DNA of 13,876 bases from an uncultured Bacteroidales bacterium (GCA_905236195.1 CAJOOX010000008.1:1-13876), one strand, 5' to 3'; positions 1-8,091 are shown, counted from the stretch's first letter. The notes: generated by a model from the letters alone, not told the origin. Made by a program: numbers and translations.

Positions 1-2153
1 AGTATGTCTTTCCACTTATTGTGGCTGTTGTCATACCAATATTGCCTGATGAGGCGGCCCTTTGCCACGGAATGCTCCAGAGCCCGTCCTTCGAAATAGG
101 CTTTGGAAAGCTCAAGCAGAGCCTCATCGGACCCACGATCGACGGCTTTGCCCAACATCTGGAGATAGGTCTGGTCATCGCCCTGCCGGCGGGCCTGTCG
201 CGCCATTTCGAGGATGGCGTCGGGATATCCTCCATCGGATGCTATCTGATAGAAATCGAGGGCCTGGGTCATATTGCGGGGCATACCGATACCGTCCATG
301 GCGTACTGGGCATAGCGGAAACAGGCGTAGGGATCCTGCTGGGCAGCTCCTTGGCGGTAGTAATAAAGTGCAGAATCGGCGGCTGTCTCGTCGGACTGTG
401 CCATGATGAACATATCGCCCTTGATAGCATACCATTGTTTTGGGTTCGACTTGCGGAATCTGGCGAGCCAAGAGTCAGAGGCCTCCAGATAGCTGCGCCG
501 TTTGCGCTTCGAAAGGTCGTTGTTCTCGTCGTATGCTTCAATAAAGTACTGCAGAGCCAGCCAGGCCTGGGCACGCGGACAGTTGTACTTGTCGGCAAGG
601 TCTGACATTGTGGTGAACGCCTTGGGTGCCGACTCCTTCACTCCTATACCATAATAATATAATATAGCCAGCGGGTATGCATAGGTAAAATCACGTTTCG
701 CATCTTGCTCCACCTGACGAAAGAGGGTTTCATAGGTTATAGAAGATGCGAGGTCGGCCTCGTCAAGGGGATTGAAATACACATAGTCGGAAGGCATGCG
801 GTAGAGATAGAACCTGCCCGACTCTCCACGCAGGGACTTGCTGCCTGAGGCACTGCTGCGCTTACCTTGAGAGCGGAAGGTGCACTCCAGGACATCCGAT
901 GCGATCAGGTTGCATGAGAATGTGAACTTGGTGGTGATGACCGACTCAACGTCTTTCTGCTGACGCTTGGAGACGATGTTGTCGCCCATCTTGAAAAGTG
1001 CTTGTCCGAAAGGTAACCATGAAGACAGTCCTTCGAGGATGCTATGGGTGAACGAATAGATGGTTGCCGCAGGTTTGTAGCGACGTTCACTTTCAATCTC
1101 AAACGTAAGGTTGTCTTCCTTAATCGAACCGGAGGCTATTGAAATGGGAAATTCGAAGGTGGAATTGGCAAGCACTTCCTGAGTCTTCAGGTAGTTCATC
1201 ATGCGCGAGAAGAAGGTTTTAGACTTCTTGATGACGGGATTGATAATACCTGCTTCGGAATGAAGCTCAACATTGCAGTCTTTCGAACCGAAGGGTGAAA
1301 TATCGAAAATCCAGTATTCGCGACCGTCCTCATTAGCGAGTGATGATACCCAATGGCCTGAAACGGAACGGGCATCCATCGCCAGAGGCTTATTATTGGA
1401 AACAACTGCACTGGCAGGCAGCTGGATGTCATAAAGCACCAAATGCGAGAGTGTGGGGTCGTTCATATCGACAATATAGTCGCAGGAACCACGGCCAGGC
1501 TCTCCCTCGGCAGGTCCGTCGATGACAGGAGAACCAGAAACAGGACGTACCGTACCTCCTGTTTTTACAGGCTGCTCTACAACTGCAATGGGTGTAGGTT
1601 GCTCGAAAGCTCCTATCGGTGTGGGCTCCTCGACAGCTGCAATCGGTGCGGGCTGCTCCAACTGAGATATGGGTCTGTTGGTGCCAACAGATTCTGAAGA
1701 AGCCAGAATGGTGGGAACAACATCTTCAGAAGTATCCTCAGCCAGACTCTTCTTCGCGTCATCTTCTTCAAAATGAGAGAGGTTCATCGTGGTCTCTAAT
1801 TCCTTGAGACGCTTGCTGGCTTCGACTGTTTTCTTCTCGTCAAACTCCAGCGAGAGATACCTGCGGTACATAGCTATCGCACCATTCAGAGCCATTCTGT
1901 TCCCATTGCGTGAGGCCATGCCATCATACACCTTTGCCATACGCAGATAAGTGATGGGCATGCGCGGGTAGAGCTGTGCTATCTCTTCGAGTTCGGCGAT
2001 AGCCAGACTGTCCTGCTGCTTTTCCTCGTACACACCTGCACGATAGAACTTTTTCAGCAGCTCCAGTCTTGTCATCTGCTGGGCTTGAATTGCGTTGCCG
2101 GGAGCGAGCTGCATTCCAGAGACCAGAAACAGCAGAAGAAGCAATCTTTTCAT
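1..2153 (-). CDS. Secreted TPR / Sel1-repeat protein (C-terminus cut by window edge)
   Basis: The frame is open from the ATG at 2153 to the left edge, giving 717 codons with no stop, so the gene is partial. The start MKRLLLLLFLVSGMQ is a Sec signal peptide, with likely cleavage after AIQA near residue 24. Residues about 35-120 look like TPR helices (AIAELEEIAQLYP, AIAMYRRYLSLE). A low-complexity Pro/Glu linker with three 9-residue repeats spans about 166-195. Residues about 215-460 are a mostly beta region of unknown family. From about 488 onward there are Sel1-like repeats (PLAILYYYGIGV; YAQYAMDGIGMPRNMTQAL; ALLELSKAYFEG). Sel1/TPR solenoids usually scaffold protein contacts, so a periplasmic assembly or binding role is an inference. 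The gene starts 26 bases after the preceding stop and is the last visible member of the five-gene envelope operon. No enzyme motif was seen. The reading frame is secure; the function is unknown. Confidence 0.85.
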   Translation of the reverse strand, partial: MKRLLLLLFLVSGMQLAPGNAIQAQQMTRLELLKKFYRAGVYEEKQQDSLAIAELEEIAQLYPRMPITYLRMAKVYDGMASRNGNRMALNGAIAMYRRYLSLEFDEKKTVEASKRLKELETTMNLSHFEEDDAKKSLAEDTSEDVVPTILASSESVGTNRPISQLEQPAPIAAVEEPTPIGAFEQPTPIAVVEQPVKTGGTVRPVSGSPVIDGPAEGEPGRGSCDYIVDMNDPTLSHLVLYDIQLPASAVVSNNKPLAMDARSVSGHWVSSLANEDGREYWIFDISPFGSKDCNVELHSEAGIINPVIKKSKTFFSRMMNYLKTQEVLANSTFEFPISIASGSIKEDNLTFEIESERRYKPAATIYSFTHSILEGLSSWLPFGQALFKMGDNIVSKRQQKDVESVITTKFTFSCNLIASDVLECTFRSQGKRSSASGSKSLRGESGRFYLYRMPSDYVYFNPLDEADLASSITYETLFRQVEQDAKRDFTYAYPLAILYYYGIGVKESAPKAFTTMSDLADKYNCPRAQAWLALQYFIEAYDENNDLSKRKRRSYLEASDSWLARFRKSNPKQWYAIKGDMFIMAQSDETAADSALYYYRQGAAQQDPYACFRYAQYAMDGIGMPRNMTQALDFYQIASDGGYPDAILEMARQARRQGDDQTYLQMLGKAVDRGSDEALLELSKAYFEGRALEHSVAKGRLIRQYWYDNSHNKWKDI
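1569..1658 (-). repeat. 27-base tandem repeat coding a Pro/Glu-rich linker
   Basis: Three and a third in-frame 27-base units encode EQPAPIAAV, EEPTPIGAF, EQPTPIAVV and then EQP. The repeat joins the N-terminal TPR part to the central beta region of the Sel1 protein. Whole-codon unit length means copy-number change would keep the frame. It probably acts as an extended spacer. Confidence 0.85.
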
Positions 2154-2179
2154 AGGGAAAGGGGAGATTGGGTTATCTT

Positions 2180-3574
2180 TTATTTCGAATTCTCATTATA
2201 ATTCCGGGCCGTCTCTTCATAGACATATTTAGCCTTGTCGAACTTGATGTTCTGGAGGGTTTTCTTGATTTCCGCACTTGACTTACGGGTTACTATTTCA
2301 ACGGCACGCGCCCGCATCCTTTCTTTGCCCTTGTTTGCAGGCTGTAACAGTTTTTCCTTACGTTGCAACTCAGAAACAAGTCCGAACGTACGACGGTCAT
2401 AGATGGCATAACTCGTATTTACCTGATAGACGACAAATGAGTGTTCCTCTTCTTTGGACTGGACTGGGTCTGAGATGGAATCCTCAAGGTCGAGACTTAG
2501 AATGAGATCGGCAGAAAGCGTGTCTGTGGTAAGTTTATAATTGCATTCAGCCACGCAGTCTGTCAGCATTTCGGCGACAACAGCAGAATCGCCGGGATTC
2601 ATATCCAACAGGAATACAGGCGTTTTGTCGAAGGTGTACAGGTTCACTTGCGCCTTTTGTTGGCTCAACATTTTGAACTTGTTCTCGACCATCGGTCGTA
2701 TTATCTTGTGTGTCATTGCAAGGAACCCATCAAAGTCAATCATGGCAAGGATGCGGGAATTATCATTCTGCGGAGCTCTCTGAACGCAGTATTTCAGTAT
2801 GCCATTAGCATCCGTTTCATCCTCCTGAGTAACTTGACCGGTCTGGGTAATACGTATTCTGATGGGTATCCCCTTGAGCGGGCGCTGCCCCTTTTTTACT
2901 CTCAATTTGAAATCATAAGGAATTGGCTGGCCCTGTTCCATGGGGAATTTGTCAACGAAAGACTCCAATTGGATGCTGTCGTAGAGGGCGGCATATTCTG
3001 TACAGAGCAACAGTGATATTTCCTCCACCATTGCAGGGGCAACGATTTTTCGATAGCTGACGGGAATGACGAGATTTAGACCGGCAGTATAGTTGCTGAC
3101 AGCCTCCTTGAAGTCGCCGTTCAGTTCGGCTGCACGCCCTTGCATCAGATAGATGATGGCACTGTCGCGTGCTGCTTGAAAAAGCGACTCCAGCAATGTC
3201 TGAGCATCCTTCTGTTTGTATTCGCACCACACAAAAGTTTCTCCTCCTGCCATCATACAGGTATCCACGACGCGGAATCCGCGGCTCTTCACTGCATAAG
3301 GGGCAAGCAGTTCGCTGAGTTCTGCACGATGGCCGTGCTGGGTCATCATGGCTATTAGAGAACCTTCTTCGGGAATGAGCTGAAATGATTGCATAATCTT
3401 GACCGCGGCATCATTGATGGCTGCCTCAGGGGTATCGCCTTTACCGGCACTCTTGCGCACGGCTCCCTGTAGCTGTGGTGTTTTGTAAAGCCAGTCTGGA
3501 ACTGTAGCTGTTTGAGCTTGAACTGCAGTAACTGCGAGCATTGTCAAAAGACCTAAAATGGAAAACTTTGTCAT
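2180..3574 (-). CDS. Periplasmic protein with LPP20-like N-terminus and CsgG/TolB-like C-terminus
   Basis: The ATG at 3574 gives 464 residues; an in-frame TTG two codons upstream (3580) is a less likely start. MTKFSILGLLTMLAVTAVQA is a Sec signal peptide with cleavage after VQA. Residues about 25-115 begin with VPDWLYKTPQLQGAVRKSAG and alternating small/charged helices, resembling LPP20/FlgO-type domains (judged by eye). Residues about 137-170 look like one TPR. Residues about 218-285 look like an Ig-like or Big-1-like beta domain (ETDANGILKY). The C-terminal part has ADLILSLDLEDS, a YAIYDRRTFGLVSE strand pair and a helical tail, a pattern seen in CsgG/TolB-N-type periplasmic domains. It lies 49 bases after the WG-repeat gene and 26 bases before the Sel1 gene, so co-transcription is likely. 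The function is unknown. Domain calls are weak; the signal peptide and frame are strong. Confidence 0.85.
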   Translation of the reverse strand: MTKFSILGLLTMLAVTAVQAQTATVPDWLYKTPQLQGAVRKSAGKGDTPEAAINDAAVKIMQSFQLIPEEGSLIAMMTQHGHRAELSELLAPYAVKSRGFRVVDTCMMAGGETFVWCEYKQKDAQTLLESLFQAARDSAIIYLMQGRAAELNGDFKEAVSNYTAGLNLVIPVSYRKIVAPAMVEEISLLLCTEYAALYDSIQLESFVDKFPMEQGQPIPYDFKLRVKKGQRPLKGIPIRIRITQTGQVTQEDETDANGILKYCVQRAPQNDNSRILAMIDFDGFLAMTHKIIRPMVENKFKMLSQQKAQVNLYTFDKTPVFLLDMNPGDSAVVAEMLTDCVAECNYKLTTDTLSADLILSLDLEDSISDPVQSKEEEHSFVVYQVNTSYAIYDRRTFGLVSELQRKEKLLQPANKGKERMRARAVEIVTRKSSAEIKKTLQNIKFDKAKYVYEETARNYNENSK

Positions 3575-3581
3575 ATACAAT

Positions 3582-3605
3582 TTTACTATTTGCTTTACTA
3601 TTTGC
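3582..3605. repeat. Perfect 12-base tandem duplication in an intergenic gap
   Basis: Two exact copies of TTTACTATTTGC (plus strand) sit back to back, followed by a partial third (TATT). They fill much of the 49-base gap between the WG-repeat gene and the LPP20-like gene. No TAnnTTTG promoter element is in this gap. The motif resembles the repeat upstream of ftsY at 13825-13866. Confidence 0.75.
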
Positions 3606-3623
3606 TATTGGACTTTTGCATTA

Positions 3624-4496
3624 TTAATTATAATGTTCTGCTTGCTGAGAGACTTTTGGGGTCTCTTTTTCCAATGGGATGTAGGTACCGAACCTGTTCT
3701 TGGAATCGGTGATGCTGTCCGATTGGATGGGCATTACCAGCCGGCCGCGTTGGATGAGTCCGGTTTGGTTATATGGGCGCGAGAGCACCTTGATTTGAAA
3801 GGCATCGTTGCGGTATGCTTCCGAGATAACCAACTCGTCATCGAAGCGCGGTGTTATGACATATTGGCCCAGGGTATCGACCAGTCCCCATTTGCCGTTG
3901 ACGCAGACCGGGGCGTAACCCTGTTTCTCAATCTCCTTCTCGACAGGTGTGCGTGAAATGGGAGGAACGATAATACGTCCGCGTTTGTTGATGACACCGA
4001 AAAGAGAATTTCTGCATACAGGCAGGTAATCGTCTTTCTCTCCTATGATGAAATTGTTGTGTCCGATATTATCATATTCTGTAGGCAACACTTCCTTGCC
4101 CTCGCGATCCACCAGTCCATGACGTCCATTGGTAACGACCCTGACATAACCTTCGCTTTCTAAGCGGCTTTCGGCCACTGACTGATAGCGGGCACGGATT
4201 GTACGGATGGCGGCAGCGGACTCTTCCCTCTTGGGAGCAGGCGTTGCAACGGCTTCTGTCTTCGGTTCCGCTTCTGTCTTCGGTTCCGCCTCTGTCTTCG
4301 GTTCCGCCTCTGTCTTCGGTTCTGCTTCTGTAGTGGTTTTGCCTTCGTTCTCCTGAACGGTTTCCTGCCGAACCTCCACCTCGGTGTTGGCATTTTTACC
4401 GAAGCGTCGGAAACGCTGGGCCACTGCCTCGTTGCCTGTAGCCGCCAAGATGACGGCGGTGAGAATTATAAATCGGATTATATTGCTTTTGTTCAT
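3624..4496 (-). CDS. Exported WG-repeat protein with TEAEPK tandem repeat
   Basis: I chose the ATG at 4496 (290 residues) because MNKSNIIRFIILTAVILAAT starts a clean Sec signal peptide, cleaved after AVA near residue 26, and it lies 7 bases after the upstream stop. An ATG at 4517 would add seven polar residues and overlap the AsmA-like gene by 14 bases. After the signal come a basic patch (QRFRRFGK) and a Glu/Pro/Lys linker with four TEAEPK units (residues 56-82). The C-terminal half carries WG-type beta repeats: RHGLVDREGKEVLPTEYD (about 125-142), LFGVINKRGRIIVPP (about 165-179), KWGLVDTLGQYVITPRFDD (about 202-220) and a degenerate QTGLIQRGRLVMP (about 244-256). WG repeats form beta solenoids or propeller-like structures of mostly unknown role. 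It is the third gene of the envelope operon. Family assignment is firm; function is not. Confidence 0.88.
   Translation of the reverse strand: MNKSNIIRFIILTAVILAATGNEAVAQRFRRFGKNANTEVEVRQETVQENEGKTTTEAEPKTEAEPKTEAEPKTEAEPKTEAVATPAPKREESAAAIRTIRARYQSVAESRLESEGYVRVVTNGRHGLVDREGKEVLPTEYDNIGHNNFIIGEKDDYLPVCRNSLFGVINKRGRIIVPPISRTPVEKEIEKQGYAPVCVNGKWGLVDTLGQYVITPRFDDELVISEAYRNDAFQIKVLSRPYNQTGLIQRGRLVMPIQSDSITDSKNRFGTYIPLEKETPKVSQQAEHYN
4251..4331 (-). repeat. 18-base tandem repeat coding TEAEPK units
   Basis: Four and a half near-identical 18-base units encode (TEAEPK)x4 followed by TEA, between the signal peptide and the WG domain. Units differ by only one or two silent bases, which suggests recent expansion by slippage. 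Because the unit is six codons, copy number can vary without breaking the frame. Confidence 0.92.
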
Positions 4497-4503
4497 TTCT
4501 GTT

Positions 4504-7461
4504 TTATTGTCTGACATTGCGCTTCAAGGACTTGGAAATCAGCTCTTTGAATTCCAGAGCCTGCGTCTGCGTGAGATTTCGTTTCTCAGGGCGGTAGAGA
4601 TAAGCATATTTGCACTTCGCCAGCGAGAAGTTGATATTATCGGGCTGTTCGATTTCGCCTTTTATATCCAGACCAAGACGGACAGGCAGGGGCGTATCGA
4701 CAATCGAGACGTGATAGGTGAAAGGCATTTCCCCGTCTATGCTGTGTGTCCCCGACACGATGGCTTTGTACTTGTCCATGACCAGAAGCATGGGATAGAT
4801 GGTGGCTTTCTTGCGAGCCACGGCCATTTCCACACTGAGCGTGTCTATCTGATTGCGTGTCTTTTTACTGAACATCAGATATTTAGCCATGGTCGAGAAC
4901 GTCTGGTTGTCCAACAATGTAAGGTTTTGTCCCTCAACTGCCGCCGTTGCCTTCAGTGTACTCATCTTGAGACTGTAGTCCGCCCGGAGGTTTGTCTCTG
5001 CGGCGAGATGGAACTCGGCCTTGCCCTCAAACGACTTGAGCATCGGGACAATTGTATCCACCTGAGGCACGAGTTTTATGAGTTCGGCCACATCGACGTT
5101 CAGCAGGTGAAAGGTGCCGCCCACAAACAGGTGGTTCCGCATGTTACTGTTATACATGGCGGTAATCTGCATCTCGGCAGCCTTGTGGGAGAAGCCCACC
5201 TGTTCGAGCACCAGATTGCCGTCATACATCGTAATCTTGCCGGCCACGTTTTGGAAGGTGTTGTCGCCGACTTTGGCTTCCGCCACCTTTGTATTAAGCG
5301 TGACCTGCATGTCGCGGGGCACAATGAAGGGGTCGGAGGCGGTGTCCTGTCCAGCGGTGTCCGGGGTTTCCCCGGGAGAAGCCTGGGAAAGTTCGGAGGC
5401 GACCTGTTCCGCTCCTGAGTGTGCGTTCACATAATCCATCAACTGGTAAACGTCGGCATATACCGATTGAAAGGTCAAATCACCCCGCAGTGTGTCCTTC
5501 CGCTGCAGCCAGTCGCCCAGATGACTCACTTTTCCCCGCAACGAGAAATCGGAATTACCCAGCCGCAGACTGCTTTCCAGAATTTCGGTTTCGTCCAAGT
5601 TGAAATCGAACTTCAGCCGTGTCACCTCCAATGGCGCCGGGATTTGCCGGGTTGAGAGGATACCACCCTGGAAATCTATCCCCAACCGGGGACTCCATTT
5701 CAAGAGCACATCAGACTGTTTGGGGTCATAGGTGGCATCAGCATTGATTGTGGCTTTTTCTAAATCGGCACCGGCTTCATTTCCCATCGAGGCTTTAAAG
5801 CCGTCACCTGTGAGCCTTATTTTGTAACGCTGTTTCTCCCCAAGGCGGTGATTGGCCTCCGATATGGCCACATTCGAATCCACATTCGAGGCGGAAGCAT
5901 GAATGGTATCATCCACCGTCGCTTCGAGCGCGGACGCTTTGAGTTGAGCAGCCACAAAGGGGATATTTGAGGAACCGTAGAGCACATGGTCTGTCACATA
6001 CAGCGTAGCATCCATATCCTGAATTGAGGCTGTGACCGAAGTGGAATCCTTCATGTCGAAGGTAAGATTCTCAGACATTATGTCGGTTCGTATTCTGGGA
6101 TTACGGGCGGTGCCGTGGGGATAGACCGAGCGCACCTGGTCCCGAATGGCAGCGAAATGAAGTTTCTCCCCCACTCTCACATCCACATCGCGGATATCAC
6201 TCTTCACATCAAGGGCATTATAGGTCACTTTGTTTCCGTTGAGGGAGACATCTGCCCGGCCTTCCAGGTTGAGCGTGCCGATAAACCTCATGTCCTTGAT
6301 ATCGTTCCGTACATAGCGGGGCACCAGTTCCCACAGGGACTCCAAGCGTGTTTCATCCAGAGAGAATGACAGGTTCGCGTGCTTGTGAACGCTGTCAGCA
6401 AGTTCGATGACCGCGTCAACATTGAGCCGTTCACCCGCATAGGCCAAACCGGTATTGCGCAGGCGAATGGTGTCAATTGCCAGGTTGCTCTCAAATCCGA
6501 GGTTCAGGGAGAACGGATAGTGCTCCACATAGGCTTTCTGTCCCTTACCCACATAAACGTCCTCAGCCTTCAACTGAGCCGAAACAGCGGCAAGGGAGTC
6601 AATCGAAAGGGATGAAACATCAAGGACTGTCTGCCCCAGTTCGGCACAGAGATCCCCATTTTGCATATCAGTGAATGAAAGCGACGCAAACCGGGCTTTC
6701 AGCCCCGTTTCCAGCTTTCTGATTCCATCCAACCTGGCCGGGATTGCATAGTTCTTCAAACTGTCGCTCTCGATACGGAAATCCCACACTTCCAGGGCCG
6801 GAGCAGCAATCCGTATGGACTGACCGTCACGGGTATAATAGAGGGAATCCAGATTCAGCGTGAGGCTGGAACTCCGCCAAATGCTGCCCTTAGTATTCAG
6901 CTGCAGGCCGGTATTCAGGTTATAACCTTTTACAATCATCCCGGAAGAATCGTTCCGGAACTCCAGTCGGAGATCTTGCAGTTCAATGCCATCCAGCAAC
7001 ATTTCAGCGATGGGCTCGCTTTCCGTATTTTTTTCAGACTCCCTGTTCCTGACAATGTCGAAATTGGAGATACCGTCATGAGCTGCATATAGAGAGACCT
7101 GACCGTCTTTGATTTTGAACCGTTTCACCACCACTCGCCGGTCATCGAGGAACGCCTTCGCATCTACGATAGCAACACATTCTTCCAATGCCGCAAGCGT
7201 GTCGCTCGGAGCTCCGGGCCGCGGGTTGAGCAGCAAGACATTGCGGAGACGCATTCCCACTTGCGGAAAGGTGCTGAAAACCGTAATATCCACCTCTCCC
7301 ACTTTCGTCTCGCACGTAAAGTAGTCCCTGAGCAGACTGTTTGCAATGGGGGTCAGCCGCGACGGGGTAAAAACCAACCACGCGGCAACGGCTGCCGCCA
7401 CTGCCACCAGACCGGTCACTGAAATCAGGCTGAGGATGGTTGTTTTCAGAGGTTTGTTCAC
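4504..7461 (-). CDS. AsmA-like inner-membrane-anchored protein
   Basis: The product has 985 residues. The start is GTG at 7461: no ATG, GTG or TTG lies between it and the in-frame stop at 7480-7482. Residues about 8-31 are a single N-terminal membrane anchor (TTILSLISVTGLVAVAAAVA), followed by PSRLTPIANSLL and VGEVDITVFSTFPQVGMRLR, the typical AsmA N-terminal pattern of Bacteroidetes. A long beta-rich repetitive body follows, interrupted by a Ser/Pro/Thr linker at about 685-712 (SQASPGETPDTAGQDTASDP). The C-terminal part (TLKATAAVEGQNLTLLDN to GLDIKGEIEQPDNINFSLA) matches the AsmA C-terminal pattern. AsmA/TamB/YhdP relatives are large groove-shaped periplasmic bridges linked to lipid transport and outer-membrane assembly in Proteobacteria; the same role here is inferred. 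It starts 13 bases after the lipoprotein stop, and the WG-repeat gene follows 7 bases after its own stop. Confidence 0.92.
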   Translation of the reverse strand: MNKPLKTTILSLISVTGLVAVAAAVAAWLVFTPSRLTPIANSLLRDYFTCETKVGEVDITVFSTFPQVGMRLRNVLLLNPRPGAPSDTLAALEECVAIVDAKAFLDDRRVVVKRFKIKDGQVSLYAAHDGISNFDIVRNRESEKNTESEPIAEMLLDGIELQDLRLEFRNDSSGMIVKGYNLNTGLQLNTKGSIWRSSSLTLNLDSLYYTRDGQSIRIAAPALEVWDFRIESDSLKNYAIPARLDGIRKLETGLKARFASLSFTDMQNGDLCAELGQTVLDVSSLSIDSLAAVSAQLKAEDVYVGKGQKAYVEHYPFSLNLGFESNLAIDTIRLRNTGLAYAGERLNVDAVIELADSVHKHANLSFSLDETRLESLWELVPRYVRNDIKDMRFIGTLNLEGRADVSLNGNKVTYNALDVKSDIRDVDVRVGEKLHFAAIRDQVRSVYPHGTARNPRIRTDIMSENLTFDMKDSTSVTASIQDMDATLYVTDHVLYGSSNIPFVAAQLKASALEATVDDTIHASASNVDSNVAISEANHRLGEKQRYKIRLTGDGFKASMGNEAGADLEKATINADATYDPKQSDVLLKWSPRLGIDFQGGILSTRQIPAPLEVTRLKFDFNLDETEILESSLRLGNSDFSLRGKVSHLGDWLQRKDTLRGDLTFQSVYADVYQLMDYVNAHSGAEQVASELSQASPGETPDTAGQDTASDPFIVPRDMQVTLNTKVAEAKVGDNTFQNVAGKITMYDGNLVLEQVGFSHKAAEMQITAMYNSNMRNHLFVGGTFHLLNVDVAELIKLVPQVDTIVPMLKSFEGKAEFHLAAETNLRADYSLKMSTLKATAAVEGQNLTLLDNQTFSTMAKYLMFSKKTRNQIDTLSVEMAVARKKATIYPMLLVMDKYKAIVSGTHSIDGEMPFTYHVSIVDTPLPVRLGLDIKGEIEQPDNINFSLAKCKYAYLYRPEKRNLTQTQALEFKELISKSLKRNVRQ

Positions 7462-7474
7462 GATGTAGGGTATT

Positions 7475-7909
7475 TCAGTTCACTCTTCTGAATGTCTCGT
7501 CCGCTCCCTTTCCGTTGTTCTCTGTCCAGGTCATGTAACTACTCGTAAGCGAACGGACCAAGAAAGGATTGCCGGTGTCGGGATCGCTGTAATCGCCAAG
7601 CGCAGTCTGCCAATGATAGATATTGATTCCGGTCGCAGTGTTCTGCCAGCGGAATTTGCCGCTGCCTGTGGCTGCTTCCTCGCGATTGGACTCCGAGGCA
7701 TCCCAATAGAGACCCGTGCCATCGTTATCAAAATACCAGTGATCTTGTGTAGTGGTACTGGTCCATTCTCCCTGCAGGAGCGACCAGTCTATGGATTCTT
7801 CATCCTGTAGGGCGTCAGTCTCTCCGGAGCACGATGTTATCAGACACAACAGCAGGGCTGCAATGGGTAAAAACAATCCCGTTTTTCGTTTTTTCTCGAA
7901 AAGCATCAT
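7475..7909 (-). CDS. Small lipocalin-like lipoprotein
   Basis: The product has 144 residues; a second ATG directly follows the first. The N-terminus is basic (EKKRKT), then hydrophobic (GLFLPIAALLLCLITS), and ends in a lipobox ITS-C with the lipidated cysteine at residue 27. The mature start C-SGETDALQDEES is acidic, as is common for surface-exported Bacteroidetes lipoproteins, but it is not a clear match to a published export signal. The rest (LLQGEWTSTTTQDHWYFDNDGTGLYWD, quoted here only through its spaced pattern GEW, W-Y-F, GTG) resembles small lipocalin-like beta-barrel lipoproteins of Bacteroides in which strands carry G-W and F-W pairs. It is the first gene of the operon, behind a recognisable promoter, and 13 bases upstream of the AsmA-like gene. 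Ligand and role are unknown. Confidence 0.87.
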   Translation of the reverse strand: MMLFEKKRKTGLFLPIAALLLCLITSCSGETDALQDEESIDWSLLQGEWTSTTTQDHWYFDNDGTGLYWDASESNREEAATGSGKFRWQNTATGINIYHWQTALGDYSDPDTGNPFLVRSLTSSYMTWTENNGKGADETFRRVN

Positions 7910-7935
7910 TTCATGTCTTTATTATTTTAGGGAAA

Positions 7936-7949
7936 ATACTATATAGTAT
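7936..7949. promoter_or_regulatory. Perfect 14-base palindrome in the operon leader
   Basis: ATACTATATAGTAT is a perfect inverted repeat lying between the predicted transcription start (about 7960) and the lipoprotein start codon at 7909. It could be a repressor operator or a weak leader hairpin. At this AT content, chance is also possible. Confidence 0.4.
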
Positions 7950-7965
7950 GTCTTTAATTTGACTG

Positions 7966-7997
7966 CAAAGATAGAAAAAAATAATCAATTTCACCAA
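7966..7997 (-). promoter_or_regulatory. Bacteroidetes-type promoter for the envelope operon
   Basis: Read on the minus strand, TATCTTTG at 7973-7966 matches the Bacteroidetes -7 consensus TAnnTTTG. TTGG at 7997-7994 sits 20 bases upstream and could serve as the -33 element (consensus TTTG). Transcription would start near 7960, giving a leader of about 50 bases before the lipoprotein gene. Confidence 0.65.
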
Positions 7998-8010
7998 TAT
8001 AATCTTAAAT

Positions 8011-8039
8011 ATTTGTTCAATATGGGTAAAATTTGTTCA
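8011..8039. promoter_or_regulatory. Paired 9-base direct repeats upstream of the operon promoter
   Basis: ATTTGTTCA occurs exactly at 8011-8019 and at 8031-8039, a spacing of 20 bases, close to two DNA turns. Relative to a start near 7960 the copies centre at about -55 and -75, where activators commonly bind. The rest of the gap from 7910 to 8147 is AT-rich, and besides the nagB terminator, the promoter and the palindrome I see nothing else in it. Confidence 0.45.
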
Positions 8040-8091
8040 TTTTTGTTGTATTTTGTCATTTTGTGGCTTGTTTTCATGGCAATTATACTCG

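Noticed and set aside
3575..3580. Upstream TTG start adding two residues to the LPP20-like protein
   Set aside because: The ATG two codons downstream gives a standard signal peptide and is the stronger start.
4160..4393. Arg-rich frame (RRNRRQK repeats) overlapping the WG-repeat gene
   Set aside because: It is the out-of-frame reading of the 18-base TEAEPK repeat; the real frame has a signal peptide and WG domain.
4384..5418. A 344-codon open frame on the plus strand opposite the AsmA-like gene
   Set aside because: It is antisense to a well-supported gene, with no signal peptide, motif or promoter of its own.
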